From CAYQTE01 sp964420285 (lineage in GTDB: Bacteria; Planctomycetota; Phycisphaerae; Tepidisphaerales; Tepidisphaeraceae), in the NCBI GenBank assembly GCA_964420285.1, contig CAYQTE010000019.1, positions 1 through 64,000 of the forward strand: a stretch of 64,000 nucleotides of DNA, written 5' to 3'. Shown piece after piece: positions 35,471-44,497 of the stretch. Position 1 is the first letter of the stretch, and the number at the start of each line of letters is the position of its first letter. A program made the translations under genes and the position numbers. The notes beneath the pieces are model-generated. The model saw only the letters and a list, made by a program, of their open reading frames with translations, did not search any database and was not told the origin of the DNA.

Positions 35471-37348
35471 ATGGAATTGCCCCGACGCGATCGCGGAGAC
35501 GAATTGCTCAAGAGCGGCGAGCTGGCCGCGATTCGCGGTCGCCTCCGCCAGGTGGCGCCGGCCCATGACCTGGCCACCGTCATCGCCTGCGCGTTCGACC
35601 ATCGCACCCGCATGCTGCCGTTCATTTTCGCCGATACGCGCATGGCCCCGGCGGGAGTGCGGGCGATCGGGTCGGCAATGGTCGATTGCGGCTTCGACAA
35701 GACTCGCATCGTTCTTCAGCAGTGGAACCGCCATTTCCGGCCCTCGCGCATGCAACTCGACGGGCGAATTCCCGACCTGTTCATGGTCTCCAGCATGGGT
35801 CTGCATTCCGGCCAGTGCATGGAACTCATCCGCGATGCACGACGGATCGACCCGGCGCGGCGGCCGCTCATTATCGCCGGCGGGCCTCACGCGGTTTACC
35901 AGCCGTACCAGCTTTTCGGAACCGATCCGGCCGATCCCAACGGCGCGGATGTGGCCGTCACCGGCGAAGAATTCGTGGTGCTCAGTCTGCTTGAGGTCTT
36001 GCTGTCGCTTCGTGCTGATGGCGAATCGATGCGGTCGGTTTTCTACCGGGCACGCGACACCGGCGCGCTGGATGGAATCCCCGGCCTCATGTACGCGCGC
36101 GGCCGGATGGACGGTCCGGCCGAGGAACTCGTCGACACCGGCACGCAGCGACTTGTCGGCGATCTGGACGAGTTGCCGGATTCGGTGCTGGGGTATCGGT
36201 TGCTGGAGCCGCCCAGCGGCCGGCAAACGCTGGGCCGCCGGGCTCTTGAGGCCGATCAGATTCGCAAGCTCAGCCCGATCAGTTCAATCGTGCTGACGTT
36301 CGGCTGCAAGTTTGCATGTCCTTACTGCCCGATTCCCGCCTACAACCAGCGTCAGCACCGCCTGAAGAGCCCGGGTCGCATCGCCGAGGAATTGGGCCGG
36401 TTGAATCGTGAGTATGGGCTGAAGTATTTCTTCGGCGCCGACGACAACTTTTTCAACCACAAGGCGCGCACGCTGGATATCGTGCAGACGCTGCACCAGG
36501 CCCAGATCGACGGCAAACCGCTTCGCAAGCGCGTTCGCTGGCACACCGAAGTCACTGTTCACGACACCTTGCAGATGAAGGATCATCTCAAGATGGTGCA
36601 TGACTCCGGGTGCCGCGCCCTGTGGCTCGGCGTCGAGGACATGACCGCAAAGCTGGTCAACAAGGGACAGTCGGTCGACAAGACCATCGAGGCGTTCAAT
36701 CGCCTGCGCGATGTCGGCATCTGCCCCATGCCGATGATGATGCACTACGACGGCCAGCCGCTCTATTCCCGCGGCAGCAACGCGGGCCTGCTCAATCAGA
36801 TCAAGCTCCTGCGCAACGCCGGGGCCGTTTCGCTGCAGGTGCTCATGATTACGCCTTCGGCGGGGACGAAAATGTACGAGGGGACATTCACCAGCGGGCA
36901 GGTGCTGAAAAGCGCCGGAGGCCGGCCGGTTGAGGCGCACATGTGCGACGGCAATTATGTCGTCGCCAGCAGCCACAGCCGCCCGTGGCGAAAGCAGCTT
37001 AATCTGCTGGCTGGTTATCTCTATTTTTACAACCCGATCCGATTGGCTTCGCTGGTCGTGCGAAAGCAGACCAAGGTAGGCCAAAGGGCGGCCGGCATGC
37101 AGATTGTCGGGATGCTCGGCCTGATTCACACTGCCCGCCGCACGCTCGGCTGGGCGGCGCGGCTGATGTTCGGCAGGATCGAGCGGCTCTCGGACCCGCC
37201 GTCCAGCCAGGTGCCCACGCGCATCGCCTGCCACAGCGGTGACGATGCCGGATTGGTTCAGCTCTCGGCGCCCGACGGCCAGTGGAAACAACAAAGAGGC
37301 AAACCCGAGACAGCGCTGGCCGGCGGTCAGGTTCCGTCAGTGTCTTGA
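35471..37348 (+). CDS. Radical SAM enzyme, B12-binding-like N-terminus
   Basis: 625 residues. Radical SAM motif FGCKFACPYC (Cys279, Cys283, Cys286) binds the 4Fe-4S cluster. The part before it (about 75-185) resembles a cobalamin-binding fold in layout (LFMVSSMGLHSGQCMELIRDARR, LIIAGGPHAV), though the classic DxHxxG is not visible. After the barrel come FGADDNFFNH and LWLGVEDMTAKLVNKGQS, seen in methyltransferase- and methylthiotransferase-like members. ATG at 35471 has GGAG 7 bases upstream. Product unknown. It overlaps the VOC gene by 12 bases at the 3' ends. Confidence 0.82.
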   Translation: MELPRRDRGDELLKSGELAAIRGRLRQVAPAHDLATVIACAFDHRTRMLPFIFADTRMAPAGVRAIGSAMVDCGFDKTRIVLQQWNRHFRPSRMQLDGRIPDLFMVSSMGLHSGQCMELIRDARRIDPARRPLIIAGGPHAVYQPYQLFGTDPADPNGADVAVTGEEFVVLSLLEVLLSLRADGESMRSVFYRARDTGALDGIPGLMYARGRMDGPAEELVDTGTQRLVGDLDELPDSVLGYRLLEPPSGRQTLGRRALEADQIRKLSPISSIVLTFGCKFACPYCPIPAYNQRQHRLKSPGRIAEELGRLNREYGLKYFFGADDNFFNHKARTLDIVQTLHQAQIDGKPLRKRVRWHTEVTVHDTLQMKDHLKMVHDSGCRALWLGVEDMTAKLVNKGQSVDKTIEAFNRLRDVGICPMPMMMHYDGQPLYSRGSNAGLLNQIKLLRNAGAVSLQVLMITPSAGTKMYEGTFTSGQVLKSAGGRPVEAHMCDGNYVVASSHSRPWRKQLNLLAGYLYFYNPIRLASLVVRKQTKVGQRAAGMQIVGMLGLIHTARRTLGWAARLMFGRIERLSDPPSSQVPTRIACHSGDDAGLVQLSAPDGQWKQQRGKPETALAGGQVPSVS

Positions 37349-37837
37349 CGTCGCGTGCTCGCGCAGCAGCGAATCCAAATCGAGCGGCCGGGTATACATG
37401 GCCAACCCGCCGTCCGGCGTGTGCGGCCACTTGTCCTGCGGACGATCCCAATAGAGTTCCACGCCGTTGCCGTCCGGATCGCGCAGATACAGCGCCTCAC
37501 TGACGCCGTGATCGCTGGCGCCCTCGAGCTGCACCCCGGCCGCCATCAGCCGCCGCAGCGCGTCGGCCAAAGCGGCGCGCGTCGGATACAGAATCGCCAG
37601 ATGATACAATCCCGTGGTACCCGGCCCCGGCGGCGAGCCGCCTGCACTTTCCCACGTGTTCAGCCCGATGTGATGGTGATAACCGCCCGCCGACACAAAC
37701 GCGGCACTGCCTCCGAATCGCTGCGTCAGCTCAAATCCGAGAACGCCCGTGTAAAACCGCAGCGCCCGATCAAGATCGGCCACTTTCAGATGCACATGGC
37801 CGATGCGAACTTCCGGACGAATTGCCTGCTGGTCCAT
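37337..37837 (-). CDS. VOC-family protein, CatE-like dioxygenase/glyoxalase fold
   Basis: 166 residues. Paired beta-alpha-beta modules: IGHVHLKVADLDRALRFYTGVLGF and GLYHLAILYP..., ending with LYLRDPDGNGVELYWDRP. The metal ligands His, His, Glu are present (GHVHL, LYHL, VELYW). The DRPQDKW ending matches CatE-type catechol 2,3-dioxygenases. Substrate uncertain. ATG at 37837 preferred; an ATG at 37849 is also possible. Confidence 0.82.
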   Translation of the reverse strand: MDQQAIRPEVRIGHVHLKVADLDRALRFYTGVLGFELTQRFGGSAAFVSAGGYHHHIGLNTWESAGGSPPGPGTTGLYHLAILYPTRAALADALRRLMAAGVQLEGASDHGVSEALYLRDPDGNGVELYWDRPQDKWPHTPDGGLAMYTRPLDLDSLLREHATSRH

Positions 37838-37946
37838 GCCCGCGATCATACGGCCGCATGATTGGACGAATCCAGCCTGCGTTACTTTCACAGCGGGCGA
37901 CATGCGGTTATGATCCGCCCGACACATTTCACTGGAGAGTCAACAC

Positions 37947-39911
37947 ATGAGCCGTTTTCAAACCACTGCGTTGCTATGCCTCGCCGTCTCGGGCCTTTTG
38001 CTTTGCCAAAGCGCCCGCGGCGCCGATTACAAGAACCTCAAGGTGGCAGTCTATTTCCGCTATCAGGAAACCCAATCGACCCCCGGCAACATGGATCGGT
38101 TCGCCGCGCAATGGGCCAACATCGAAAAGCAGGTCAAGGTCGATAAGGTCTATCTCGAAACCACCCGCAACGGCGATCTGGCCACCGATGCCGCCGTCAC
38201 CACCATGAAGAAGTTCTTCACCGATCGGGGCATCAAAGTGTCCGGCGGCATGGGCCTGACGGTGAACGAGGGCAACGGCTTCCAGTCCTACTGCTACACA
38301 TCCCAGGCCGACCGCGACAAGGTCAAGGCCATGAGCCAGTTCACCGCCAAATACTTCGACGAGATCATTCTCGACGACTTCTACTTCAACAACACCAAGA
38401 CCGATTCCGACATCGCCGCCAAGGGCGATAAGTCCTGGACACAGTTCCGCACCGAACTCATGGACGAGGTCTCCAAAGATCTCATCATCGATCCGGCCAA
38501 GGCGGTCAATCCCAAGGTGCGCGTCATCATCAAATACCCCAACTGGTACGAAAGCTTCCAGGGCCTCGGCTACGATCTGGCCGTCGAACCCAAGTTGTTC
38601 GATGCCATCTACACCGGCACGGAAACCCGCGATGCCAACGGCGGCCAGCGGCTTCAGTCGTACCAGAGCTACCTCCAGACCGAGTATTTCAACAATATCA
38701 AGCCCGGCGGCAACCAGGGCGGCTGGATCGATGGCGGCGCGGACATCAATCGCTACGCCGAAATGTTCTGGGATACGTTCTTCGCCAAGGTTCCCGAGAT
38801 CATGCTGTTCAATTCGCAGCAGATCATGGCCAATCTCGGCGGCAACCGCGGCGGCGCGGTCGATCCCAATTCCAGCCTCGCCAAACTGATGAACCCGATC
38901 CCGCAACCCGATGGATCGACGTTTCCGCCCACCAATGTGGCCCGCATCGCCGGCTATTCCGCGGAACTGCTCGACGGCTTCTACGACAAGCTCGGCAAGC
39001 CCGTCGGCGTGGCCACCTACAAGCCCTGCAACTCCGTCGGCGAAGAATATCTGCCCAACTACCTGGGCATGGTCGGAATCCCCATCGACCTGGTACCTGC
39101 ATTCCCCGCTCCCTCGAACCCGGCCGGCACAACCCTCTTCCTCACCGCTGCCAGTCGCTATGACAAAGACCTGGTCGCCAAGACCAAGGCCTTCGTGCAG
39201 GCCGGCGGGCGCGTCATCGCCACCACCGGGCTCCTCGAGGCTCTGGGCGACAAGGGATTCCAGGATATCGCCGAGATCGACGTCACCGGCAAGCGCGTCA
39301 TCGCCAAGAGTTTCGGCGGCGGCGGCTTTGGCGGCCGGGGCGGTGGCGGCGCCGGCGGCGCAGCGGCTTCACCGGCCGCCGATCTGAATATCCTCATGCC
39401 CCAGATCCGGCATTTTGAGAATGACACCTGGACCTCGATTCCCTTCACCACCGCCGACTCCGGCTATCCCATGGTCGCCGGAACCGAGCGCTCCACTACC
39501 TACGGCAAGGGCACGTTCTACGTCCTGGCCATCCCTGATGACTTCGGCGATATCTATCGCCTGCCGGTGAGCGTGCTCAACCAACTCCGCACGTTCCTCG
39601 GCCGGGATGTCTTCGTGAGCATGGACGCCCCGGACCACGTGAGCCTCTTCCCCTACGACAACCGGACATTCATCGTCCAGAACTTCCAGGGCCAGCCCGT
39701 CACCACGCGCGTGACCGTGCAGCGAGCGACTCGACTGCTCGACCTGGTGAGTAATCAACCCCTCACCGCAGCCCAAGGCGGCGCCGCCGGTGGCGCCCCC
39801 GCCGGCCGCGGCGGCGGTCGAGCCGGCCGCGGTGGCGGCGGCGGCGCAGGCGGCGCCACATTCGAAGTAGCCGTCCCCGCCCATTCCTTCCGCGCCTTCG
39901 CGGCGGAATAG
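37947..39911 (+). CDS. Secreted TIM-barrel-like protein with glycine-rich inserts
   Basis: 654 residues, Sec signal peptide ending near QSARGA (about residue 26). The first half has alternating strands and helices with a FDEIILDDFYF motif of the kind that carries a catalytic acid in glycosidase barrels; the second half looks like a Rossmann-like domain (FLTAASRYDKDLVAKTKAFVQAGGRVIATTG). Two Gly/Arg/Ala-rich insertions lie at about residues 455-475 and 610-635. No firm family. Context among GH28 genes suggests carbohydrate work. ATG at 37947 directly precedes the signal. Confidence 0.65.
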   Translation: MSRFQTTALLCLAVSGLLLCQSARGADYKNLKVAVYFRYQETQSTPGNMDRFAAQWANIEKQVKVDKVYLETTRNGDLATDAAVTTMKKFFTDRGIKVSGGMGLTVNEGNGFQSYCYTSQADRDKVKAMSQFTAKYFDEIILDDFYFNNTKTDSDIAAKGDKSWTQFRTELMDEVSKDLIIDPAKAVNPKVRVIIKYPNWYESFQGLGYDLAVEPKLFDAIYTGTETRDANGGQRLQSYQSYLQTEYFNNIKPGGNQGGWIDGGADINRYAEMFWDTFFAKVPEIMLFNSQQIMANLGGNRGGAVDPNSSLAKLMNPIPQPDGSTFPPTNVARIAGYSAELLDGFYDKLGKPVGVATYKPCNSVGEEYLPNYLGMVGIPIDLVPAFPAPSNPAGTTLFLTAASRYDKDLVAKTKAFVQAGGRVIATTGLLEALGDKGFQDIAEIDVTGKRVIAKSFGGGGFGGRGGGGAGGAAASPAADLNILMPQIRHFENDTWTSIPFTTADSGYPMVAGTERSTTYGKGTFYVLAIPDDFGDIYRLPVSVLNQLRTFLGRDVFVSMDAPDHVSLFPYDNRTFIVQNFQGQPVTTRVTVQRATRLLDLVSNQPLTAAQGGAAGGAPAGRGGGRAGRGGGGGAGGATFEVAVPAHSFRAFAAE

Positions 39912-40042
39912 CCCGGGCAAGCGGCTATGGAAATCCGCGCCTTGACGCTTATCCCCTCGCCCCGTGCGCGGGCTCTGGGTTCTTCCGGAACCCGAGGATG
40001 AGAAGGACTGTCCATGCCCCCCGGAATCGACAAGACGGGGCC

Positions 40043-40071
40043 TTGCTCCCAGCCTGGGATCATGGCATACT
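40043..40071 (+). promoter_or_regulatory. higBA promoter
   Basis: TTGCTC (40043-40048), 17-base spacer, CATACT (40066-40071). The expected start leaves a leader of only about 7 bases before the higB ATG at 40085, containing AAGG. Confidence 0.45.
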
Positions 40072-40084
40072 GGCCGACAAGGCA

Positions 40085-40378
40085 ATGAGAATTATCTCAC
40101 GCAAGCGGCTGCGGGAGTTCTGGAACACTCGGCCCGATGCCGAACAGCCGCTGAAGGCCTGGTTCCGCGAAGCCTCCAGGGCGGATTGGAGCGGCCCGCT
40201 GGAAATCAAGGCCATGTACCGCAGCGCCAGCATCGTCGCCAGCAACCGCGTGGTCTTCAACATCGCCGGGAACAAATACCGCCTGGTGGTCAAAGTCAAT
40301 TATGCGTATCGCGTGATGTACATCCGGTTCGTCGGCACGCACCAGCAATACGACGACATTGACCTAACGGAGATATGA
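40085..40378 (+). CDS. higB: HigB-type mRNA interferase toxin
   Basis: 97 residues, RelE-like ribosome-dependent RNase fold of the HigB_toxin family: MRIISRKRLREFWNTRPDAEQPLKAWFREA, then VVFNIAGNKYRLVVKVNYAYRVMYIRFVGTHQQYDDID. The closing block is characteristic. ATG at 40085 follows AAGG. Toxin first, then antitoxin, as usual for higBA, with 4 bases overlap. Confidence 0.93.
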   Translation: MRIISRKRLREFWNTRPDAEQPLKAWFREASRADWSGPLEIKAMYRSASIVASNRVVFNIAGNKYRLVVKVNYAYRVMYIRFVGTHQQYDDIDLTEI

Positions 40379-40740
40379 CCGTGAAAATCAAACCCATCAA
40401 GACCGACCGGGATTACCGCCGGGTGCTCGGCGAGATCGACGCATTGATGGATGCCCGGCCGAACACACCCGCCGGCGACAAGCTGGATGTTCTGGCGACC
40501 CTGGCCCAGGCGTGGGAGGAGAAGCATTATCCCATCGACGCCCCGGACCCGGTCGAAGCGATCCGGTTCGCCATGGAGCAACGCGGCCTCTCCCGCCGTG
40601 ATCTGGAAACCTACATCGGCAGCCGCGCCCGCGTCGCGGAAATCCTCAATCGCAAACGTTCCCTGACTCTGCCCATGATCCGCAAACTCCACACCGGCCT
40701 GGGCATCCCCGCCGAGGTGCTGATCCGAGAAGCCGTCTAG
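40375..40740 (+). CDS. higA: HigA antitoxin, XRE-type HTH
   Basis: 121 residues. A helical N-terminus (TDRDYRRVLGEIDALMDARPNTPAGDKLDVLATLAQAWEEKHYP) followed by a helix-turn-helix (VEAIRFAMEQRGLSRRDLETYIGSRARVAEILNRKRSL). It would bind its own promoter and inhibit HigB. Overlaps higB by 4 bases. Confidence 0.93.
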   Translation: MTVKIKPIKTDRDYRRVLGEIDALMDARPNTPAGDKLDVLATLAQAWEEKHYPIDAPDPVEAIRFAMEQRGLSRRDLETYIGSRARVAEILNRKRSLTLPMIRKLHTGLGIPAEVLIREAV

Positions 40741-40862
40741 CGTCCAGCCGGACAATTTTGGAACGATCCGCGCCGACAACGCCGGATGGCACGGCGCGGT
40801 ATGATAAATGTCGCCGTGGATCGGCCAAGGATGACAGGGCTGGCAAAAACCGGCGGGCCTCT

Positions 40863-40882
40863 ATCCGTGTCAATCCGTGGCC
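40863..40882. repeat. 10-bp tandem repeat, two units
   Basis: Two units of ATCCGTG plus three bases, same form as 35092-35121, about 50 bases before the beta-propeller gene. Confidence 0.55.
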
Positions 40883-40931
40883 GATGATCCCGCGATCAGA
40901 AGCCGGCCGCAGAAGGGAAAGAAGGTGCCCC

Positions 40932-42563
40932 ATGCCAAATCGGGATAAATCCAAATCGTGCGGCGTGCGTTGGGCGTTCGTGGTGGCTGCGCTCGCGGTC
41001 ATGGTGCTCCGGCCGTTCGCCATCCCGCCAGCATCGGCCGGGCTGACGACGAGCGCCACGCTCATCGGGCCTGTTCCGGCCACGCAATCCGTCGGTCTGC
41101 TGGCGATCTCGGAGAATTGCCATACCCTGGCGATGTCCGTAGCGGACTACGCCACTCGGAAAATGGTGCTCACTCTCAACGGCAAGACCATCGCCACTGG
41201 CGACTCGTTCCCGCAGATCGCCTTGAGCCCCGATGGAAAACGCCTGGCCTATTTCGAGGGGGATGCGGGCAAGGCCTTTGTAACGATCGACAGCGTGCGC
41301 GATGCCAAGTTTGACCATATTGCGGACGATGACAACCCCGGATTGGCTTTCAGCCCGGACAGCAGACACGTGGCCTTCATCGCCGGAACCGCCGCCGGCT
41401 GGACCGTTGTTCTCGACGGTAGGCCAGGTGCGACCTATTCCTCACAGCCGACGGCGCTGCTGTTCAGTCCGGACAGCCAGCATCTGGCCGTCGTCGACAC
41501 GTCGAGCGATCGTCAAGCCGTTGTGCTGGATGGTAAGGAAGGTCGTGGGTACGCGTCGGTGTACGATCTCTGTTTCAGCCGAACCGGCGGACACCTGGCC
41601 TATGTTGCTCAGGTTGCCGACGACAAATATGCCGCCGTCGTGGACGGGAACGAAGGGCCCGGCTATCTGAGTGTGACGGACCTTCGCTTCAACGTGGACG
41701 GAACGCGCTATGGGTATCGCGCGATGGAGAGTTCCGATCCACTGCGCTGGCGCGTGGTGATCGACGGCAAGGCGGGGGATGCACATTACAACATCGGTGC
41801 GGGGCCGGTTTTCAGCGATGCCGGAAACCATGTGGCGTATTCCGCGTATGACACGACACCGGGGCCGACGATCCCATATAGCGTCGTGCCGGCGGAGCAC
41901 TCGTTTCTGGTCGTTGACGGAAGGGAATCCGACGTTCCTTACATCGCGAGAGATATTGTCTACAGCCGTGACGGCACCCATCGCGGGGCCATTCGGCAAT
42001 TCGCGTTGCGCAGCGATCTCAGCCGCACGTACCGATGGGAATACGAGCCTGATATCGACGGAGTTACCCGCGGCGGCGGGCACCCATTCGGCGATACTCT
42101 CTTCTCCGCAGCGACGGCGATGGCCGGCTTGACTTTCAGCCCGGATGGTCGTCACGTTGCCTACGCCTTATACGATTCGGGAGCGTGGTGGATCAGCAGC
42201 AACTTAGGCCCTCCGTATCCGCCGGAGTACAACGACGTTATGCCGCTGACCTTCAGCGACGATGGCGATCATTTGGCGTTCGCCGGGCGGCTGCGTTCCA
42301 CCACCACATGGCAGATGACTTTCGACTATTACTATGTGCCCGGCTACGAACCGATTCGCGCGTGGTCCGATAACGGCCCATTGGGCATCGCGGGATCATT
42401 GAGAACGTCGGACACGGAGCCCGCCGCCTATCAGATCTCCCAGGTTCCGTACCATTTCGATCCCGACGGAACCCTGGTTTTCTTCGGAGCCAAAAACGGG
42501 AACATCTATTGGGTGCAGGTGAAACCCGGCGCAATGGCGGCAACACCGGCGACCCGGCCATAA
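40932..42563 (+). CDS. Secreted beta-propeller (PD40/TolB-like) protein
   Basis: 543 residues. Signal peptide with a hydrophobic core (FVVAALAVMVLRPF) ending near ASAG. The mature part has at least eight blade-like repeats with FSPDSRHVAF / FSPDSQHLAV / SPDGKRLAY, alternating with DGKEGRGY-type segments. PD40 propellers bind proteins or sugars; no enzyme motif is visible. ATG at 40932 with AAGG a few bases upstream. It converges with the cysteine-rich membrane gene. Confidence 0.78.
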   Translation: MPNRDKSKSCGVRWAFVVAALAVMVLRPFAIPPASAGLTTSATLIGPVPATQSVGLLAISENCHTLAMSVADYATRKMVLTLNGKTIATGDSFPQIALSPDGKRLAYFEGDAGKAFVTIDSVRDAKFDHIADDDNPGLAFSPDSRHVAFIAGTAAGWTVVLDGRPGATYSSQPTALLFSPDSQHLAVVDTSSDRQAVVLDGKEGRGYASVYDLCFSRTGGHLAYVAQVADDKYAAVVDGNEGPGYLSVTDLRFNVDGTRYGYRAMESSDPLRWRVVIDGKAGDAHYNIGAGPVFSDAGNHVAYSAYDTTPGPTIPYSVVPAEHSFLVVDGRESDVPYIARDIVYSRDGTHRGAIRQFALRSDLSRTYRWEYEPDIDGVTRGGGHPFGDTLFSAATAMAGLTFSPDGRHVAYALYDSGAWWISSNLGPPYPPEYNDVMPLTFSDDGDHLAFAGRLRSTTTWQMTFDYYYVPGYEPIRAWSDNGPLGIAGSLRTSDTEPAAYQISQVPYHFDPDGTLVFFGAKNGNIYWVQVKPGAMAATPATRP

Positions 42564-42571
42564 ACCGGGGC

Positions 42572-43384
42572 TCACTTCTTGGTCTGATCCGGCTCTTTTC
42601 CGTTGACGGTGAGGCGGACCGGATGGCCGAACCATGCGTGCGTGTCGCCGCCGTGGGCGTCTTGCAGGAGCGTGCCGACCTGGGCGATTTGGCCGCCGGC
42701 GTCGATCCAGCCTTTGTTCAGGTCGGGGAAGTCGATCGAGCAATTGGCGCATTTTTTGGCATCGTCAAAACGGATCGGGCACCAGAACGATTCGACGTTG
42801 CGCAGAATCTCCGACCCCAGCGACCAGACGCCGGTCATCCAGTCGCAGTACAGACACCAGATCAAATCCTGCCCGATCAGGCCGTCGAATTTGTGCCGCG
42901 AGACGCGCACCCATTCGGAAGAGTCGTATCGCGGGAACTTCACCAGCCATCGGAACGGCGGATAGATGAAAATCTCGCACATGCGGATCAGCCAGAAAAT
43001 CGGCGTGACGATGGCCGTCAGCCACAGCGCCGCGTGGTTGTTCCACCGGCCGACGATGCGATTAAGGACGGTCGTGATTCGCGGCTCGCGCACTTTGTGA
43101 TGATTGATCCGCTCGTGAAGCCCGGTCCAGATCAAAACGCTGACCACTTGTCCGGTGATCGCGCCCAGCAATCCCGCCCAGCCGGCGGCAATGGGGCCGA
43201 CAATCAGCGGTGCGGCCGTGAAATACGTGACGACTACATCCAATCCGGGCGCGACGCACAGGGCTTCGGAGATGCGCTTGCCCGTGGGACCACGTCGCGG
43301 AATAAGATGAAGGAGTCCGGCGCCGGCGAGCATCCCCACTGCGACAATTACAAACGTCACCGCGTAGCAGATAATAAAGTGCAT
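42572..43384 (-). CDS. Membrane protein with cysteine-rich domain
   Basis: 270 residues. Three N-terminal membrane helices (about 3-24, 49-67, 71-92), a possible fourth near 118-138, then a soluble domain with CLYCDW, FWCP and KKCANC. The spacing (CxxC ... C ... CxxC) suggests a zinc- or cluster-binding site. No family recognised. It follows galE by 15 bases on the minus strand, so it is likely co-transcribed. Confidence 0.6.
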   Translation of the reverse strand: MHFIICYAVTFVIVAVGMLAGAGLLHLIPRRGPTGKRISEALCVAPGLDVVVTYFTAAPLIVGPIAAGWAGLLGAITGQVVSVLIWTGLHERINHHKVREPRITTVLNRIVGRWNNHAALWLTAIVTPIFWLIRMCEIFIYPPFRWLVKFPRYDSSEWVRVSRHKFDGLIGQDLIWCLYCDWMTGVWSLGSEILRNVESFWCPIRFDDAKKCANCSIDFPDLNKGWIDAGGQIAQVGTLLQDAHGGDTHAWFGHPVRLTVNGKEPDQTKK

Positions 43385-43399
43385 GTCGCCGACCGTTGG

Positions 43400-44392
43400 T
43401 TAGCTTTCGTATCCGCGCGGGTGGCGGCTGTGCCATTTCCATGCCGAGGCGATGATCGTTTCCGGGTCTTTGTATTTCGCTTCCCAGCCGATGATCTTTT
43501 TGGCCCGCGAGGCATCAGCCCACAGCGCGATCGCGTCGCCGGCGCGGCGCGGACCGTACTTCACCGCCACCTTCTTTCCCGTGACTTTCTCGGTGACGGC
43601 GATGATCTCTTTGACGCTGAATCCCCGGCCGGTGCCGAGATTGCACACGATCGGCTCGCCCGGCCGCAGCCGTTCCATCGCCAGGATATGCGCATCGGCC
43701 AGGTCTTCGACATGGATGTAATCGCGAACGGCGGTTCCATCGGGCGTTGGATAATCCGTGCCGAAGACGGTGATGGCGTCGCGCACGCCCAGGATGGTTT
43801 GCAAGACCACAGGGATCAGATGCGTTTCCGGATCGTGGTCCTCGCCGATTGTGCCGTCCATCGCGCATCCGCTGGCATTGAAATACCGCAACGCCGCGAA
43901 GCTGAACGACTTATCCGCCGCCGCGTAATCCGACAGGATGGTCTCGACCATGAGCTTGGATCGGCCGTAGGGAGAGACGGGGGCTTTCTTCTCATCCTCG
44001 GAGATCGGCACCTTGGTCGGATCGCCGTAGGTGGCGCAGGTGCTGGAGAAGACGAACTTCTTCACGCCGGCATCCGCCATGGCCTGCAAGACGCTGACCG
44101 TCGTGGCGACGTTGTTCTGGTAATACAGCAGCGGCTTCTCGACGCTCTCGCCCACGTACGCGAACGCCGCAAAGTGCATCACGGTGTCGATATGATGCTC
44201 GCGCATAGCTGCGGCCAAGGTGGCGCGGTCGCTCAGATCGGCCGTGATCGCCGGCACGCCCAATATGCGGATCACCGCCTGATGCCCGCGCGAGAAGTTG
44301 TCGTAAATGACCGGCCGATGCCCCGCCGCCGCCAACCGTTTGACCGTGTGCGATCCGATATATCCCGCGCCCCCGGCAACCAGCATATTCAT
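43400..44392 (-). CDS. galE: UDP-glucose 4-epimerase
   Basis: 330 residues, short-chain dehydrogenase fold. Interconverts UDP-glucose and UDP-galactose. NAD loop GGAGYIGSH at the N-terminus, catalytic SSTCATYG Ser/Thr, YGRSK (YxxxK dyad), ALRYFNASG and the GTDYPTPDGTAVRDYIHVEDLADAH block, all typical of GalE. Two ATGs (44392 and 44386); AGGA sits 8 bases before the second. Supplies galactose for surface polysaccharide. Confidence 0.95.
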   Translation of the reverse strand: MNMLVAGGAGYIGSHTVKRLAAAGHRPVIYDNFSRGHQAVIRILGVPAITADLSDRATLAAAMREHHIDTVMHFAAFAYVGESVEKPLLYYQNNVATTVSVLQAMADAGVKKFVFSSTCATYGDPTKVPISEDEKKAPVSPYGRSKLMVETILSDYAAADKSFSFAALRYFNASGCAMDGTIGEDHDPETHLIPVVLQTILGVRDAITVFGTDYPTPDGTAVRDYIHVEDLADAHILAMERLRPGEPIVCNLGTGRGFSVKEIIAVTEKVTGKKVAVKYGPRRAGDAIALWADASRAKKIIGWEAKYKDPETIIASAWKWHSRHPRGYES

Positions 44393-44497
44393 GATCCTGT
44401 CCCTGCCAATCCCCCCGTAAACGCCAATGTCGATAACCACGTAACAGCCGTAACTATAGACGCCCATCGCTGGTTGCGACAGTCGCATTGTCGCGGT

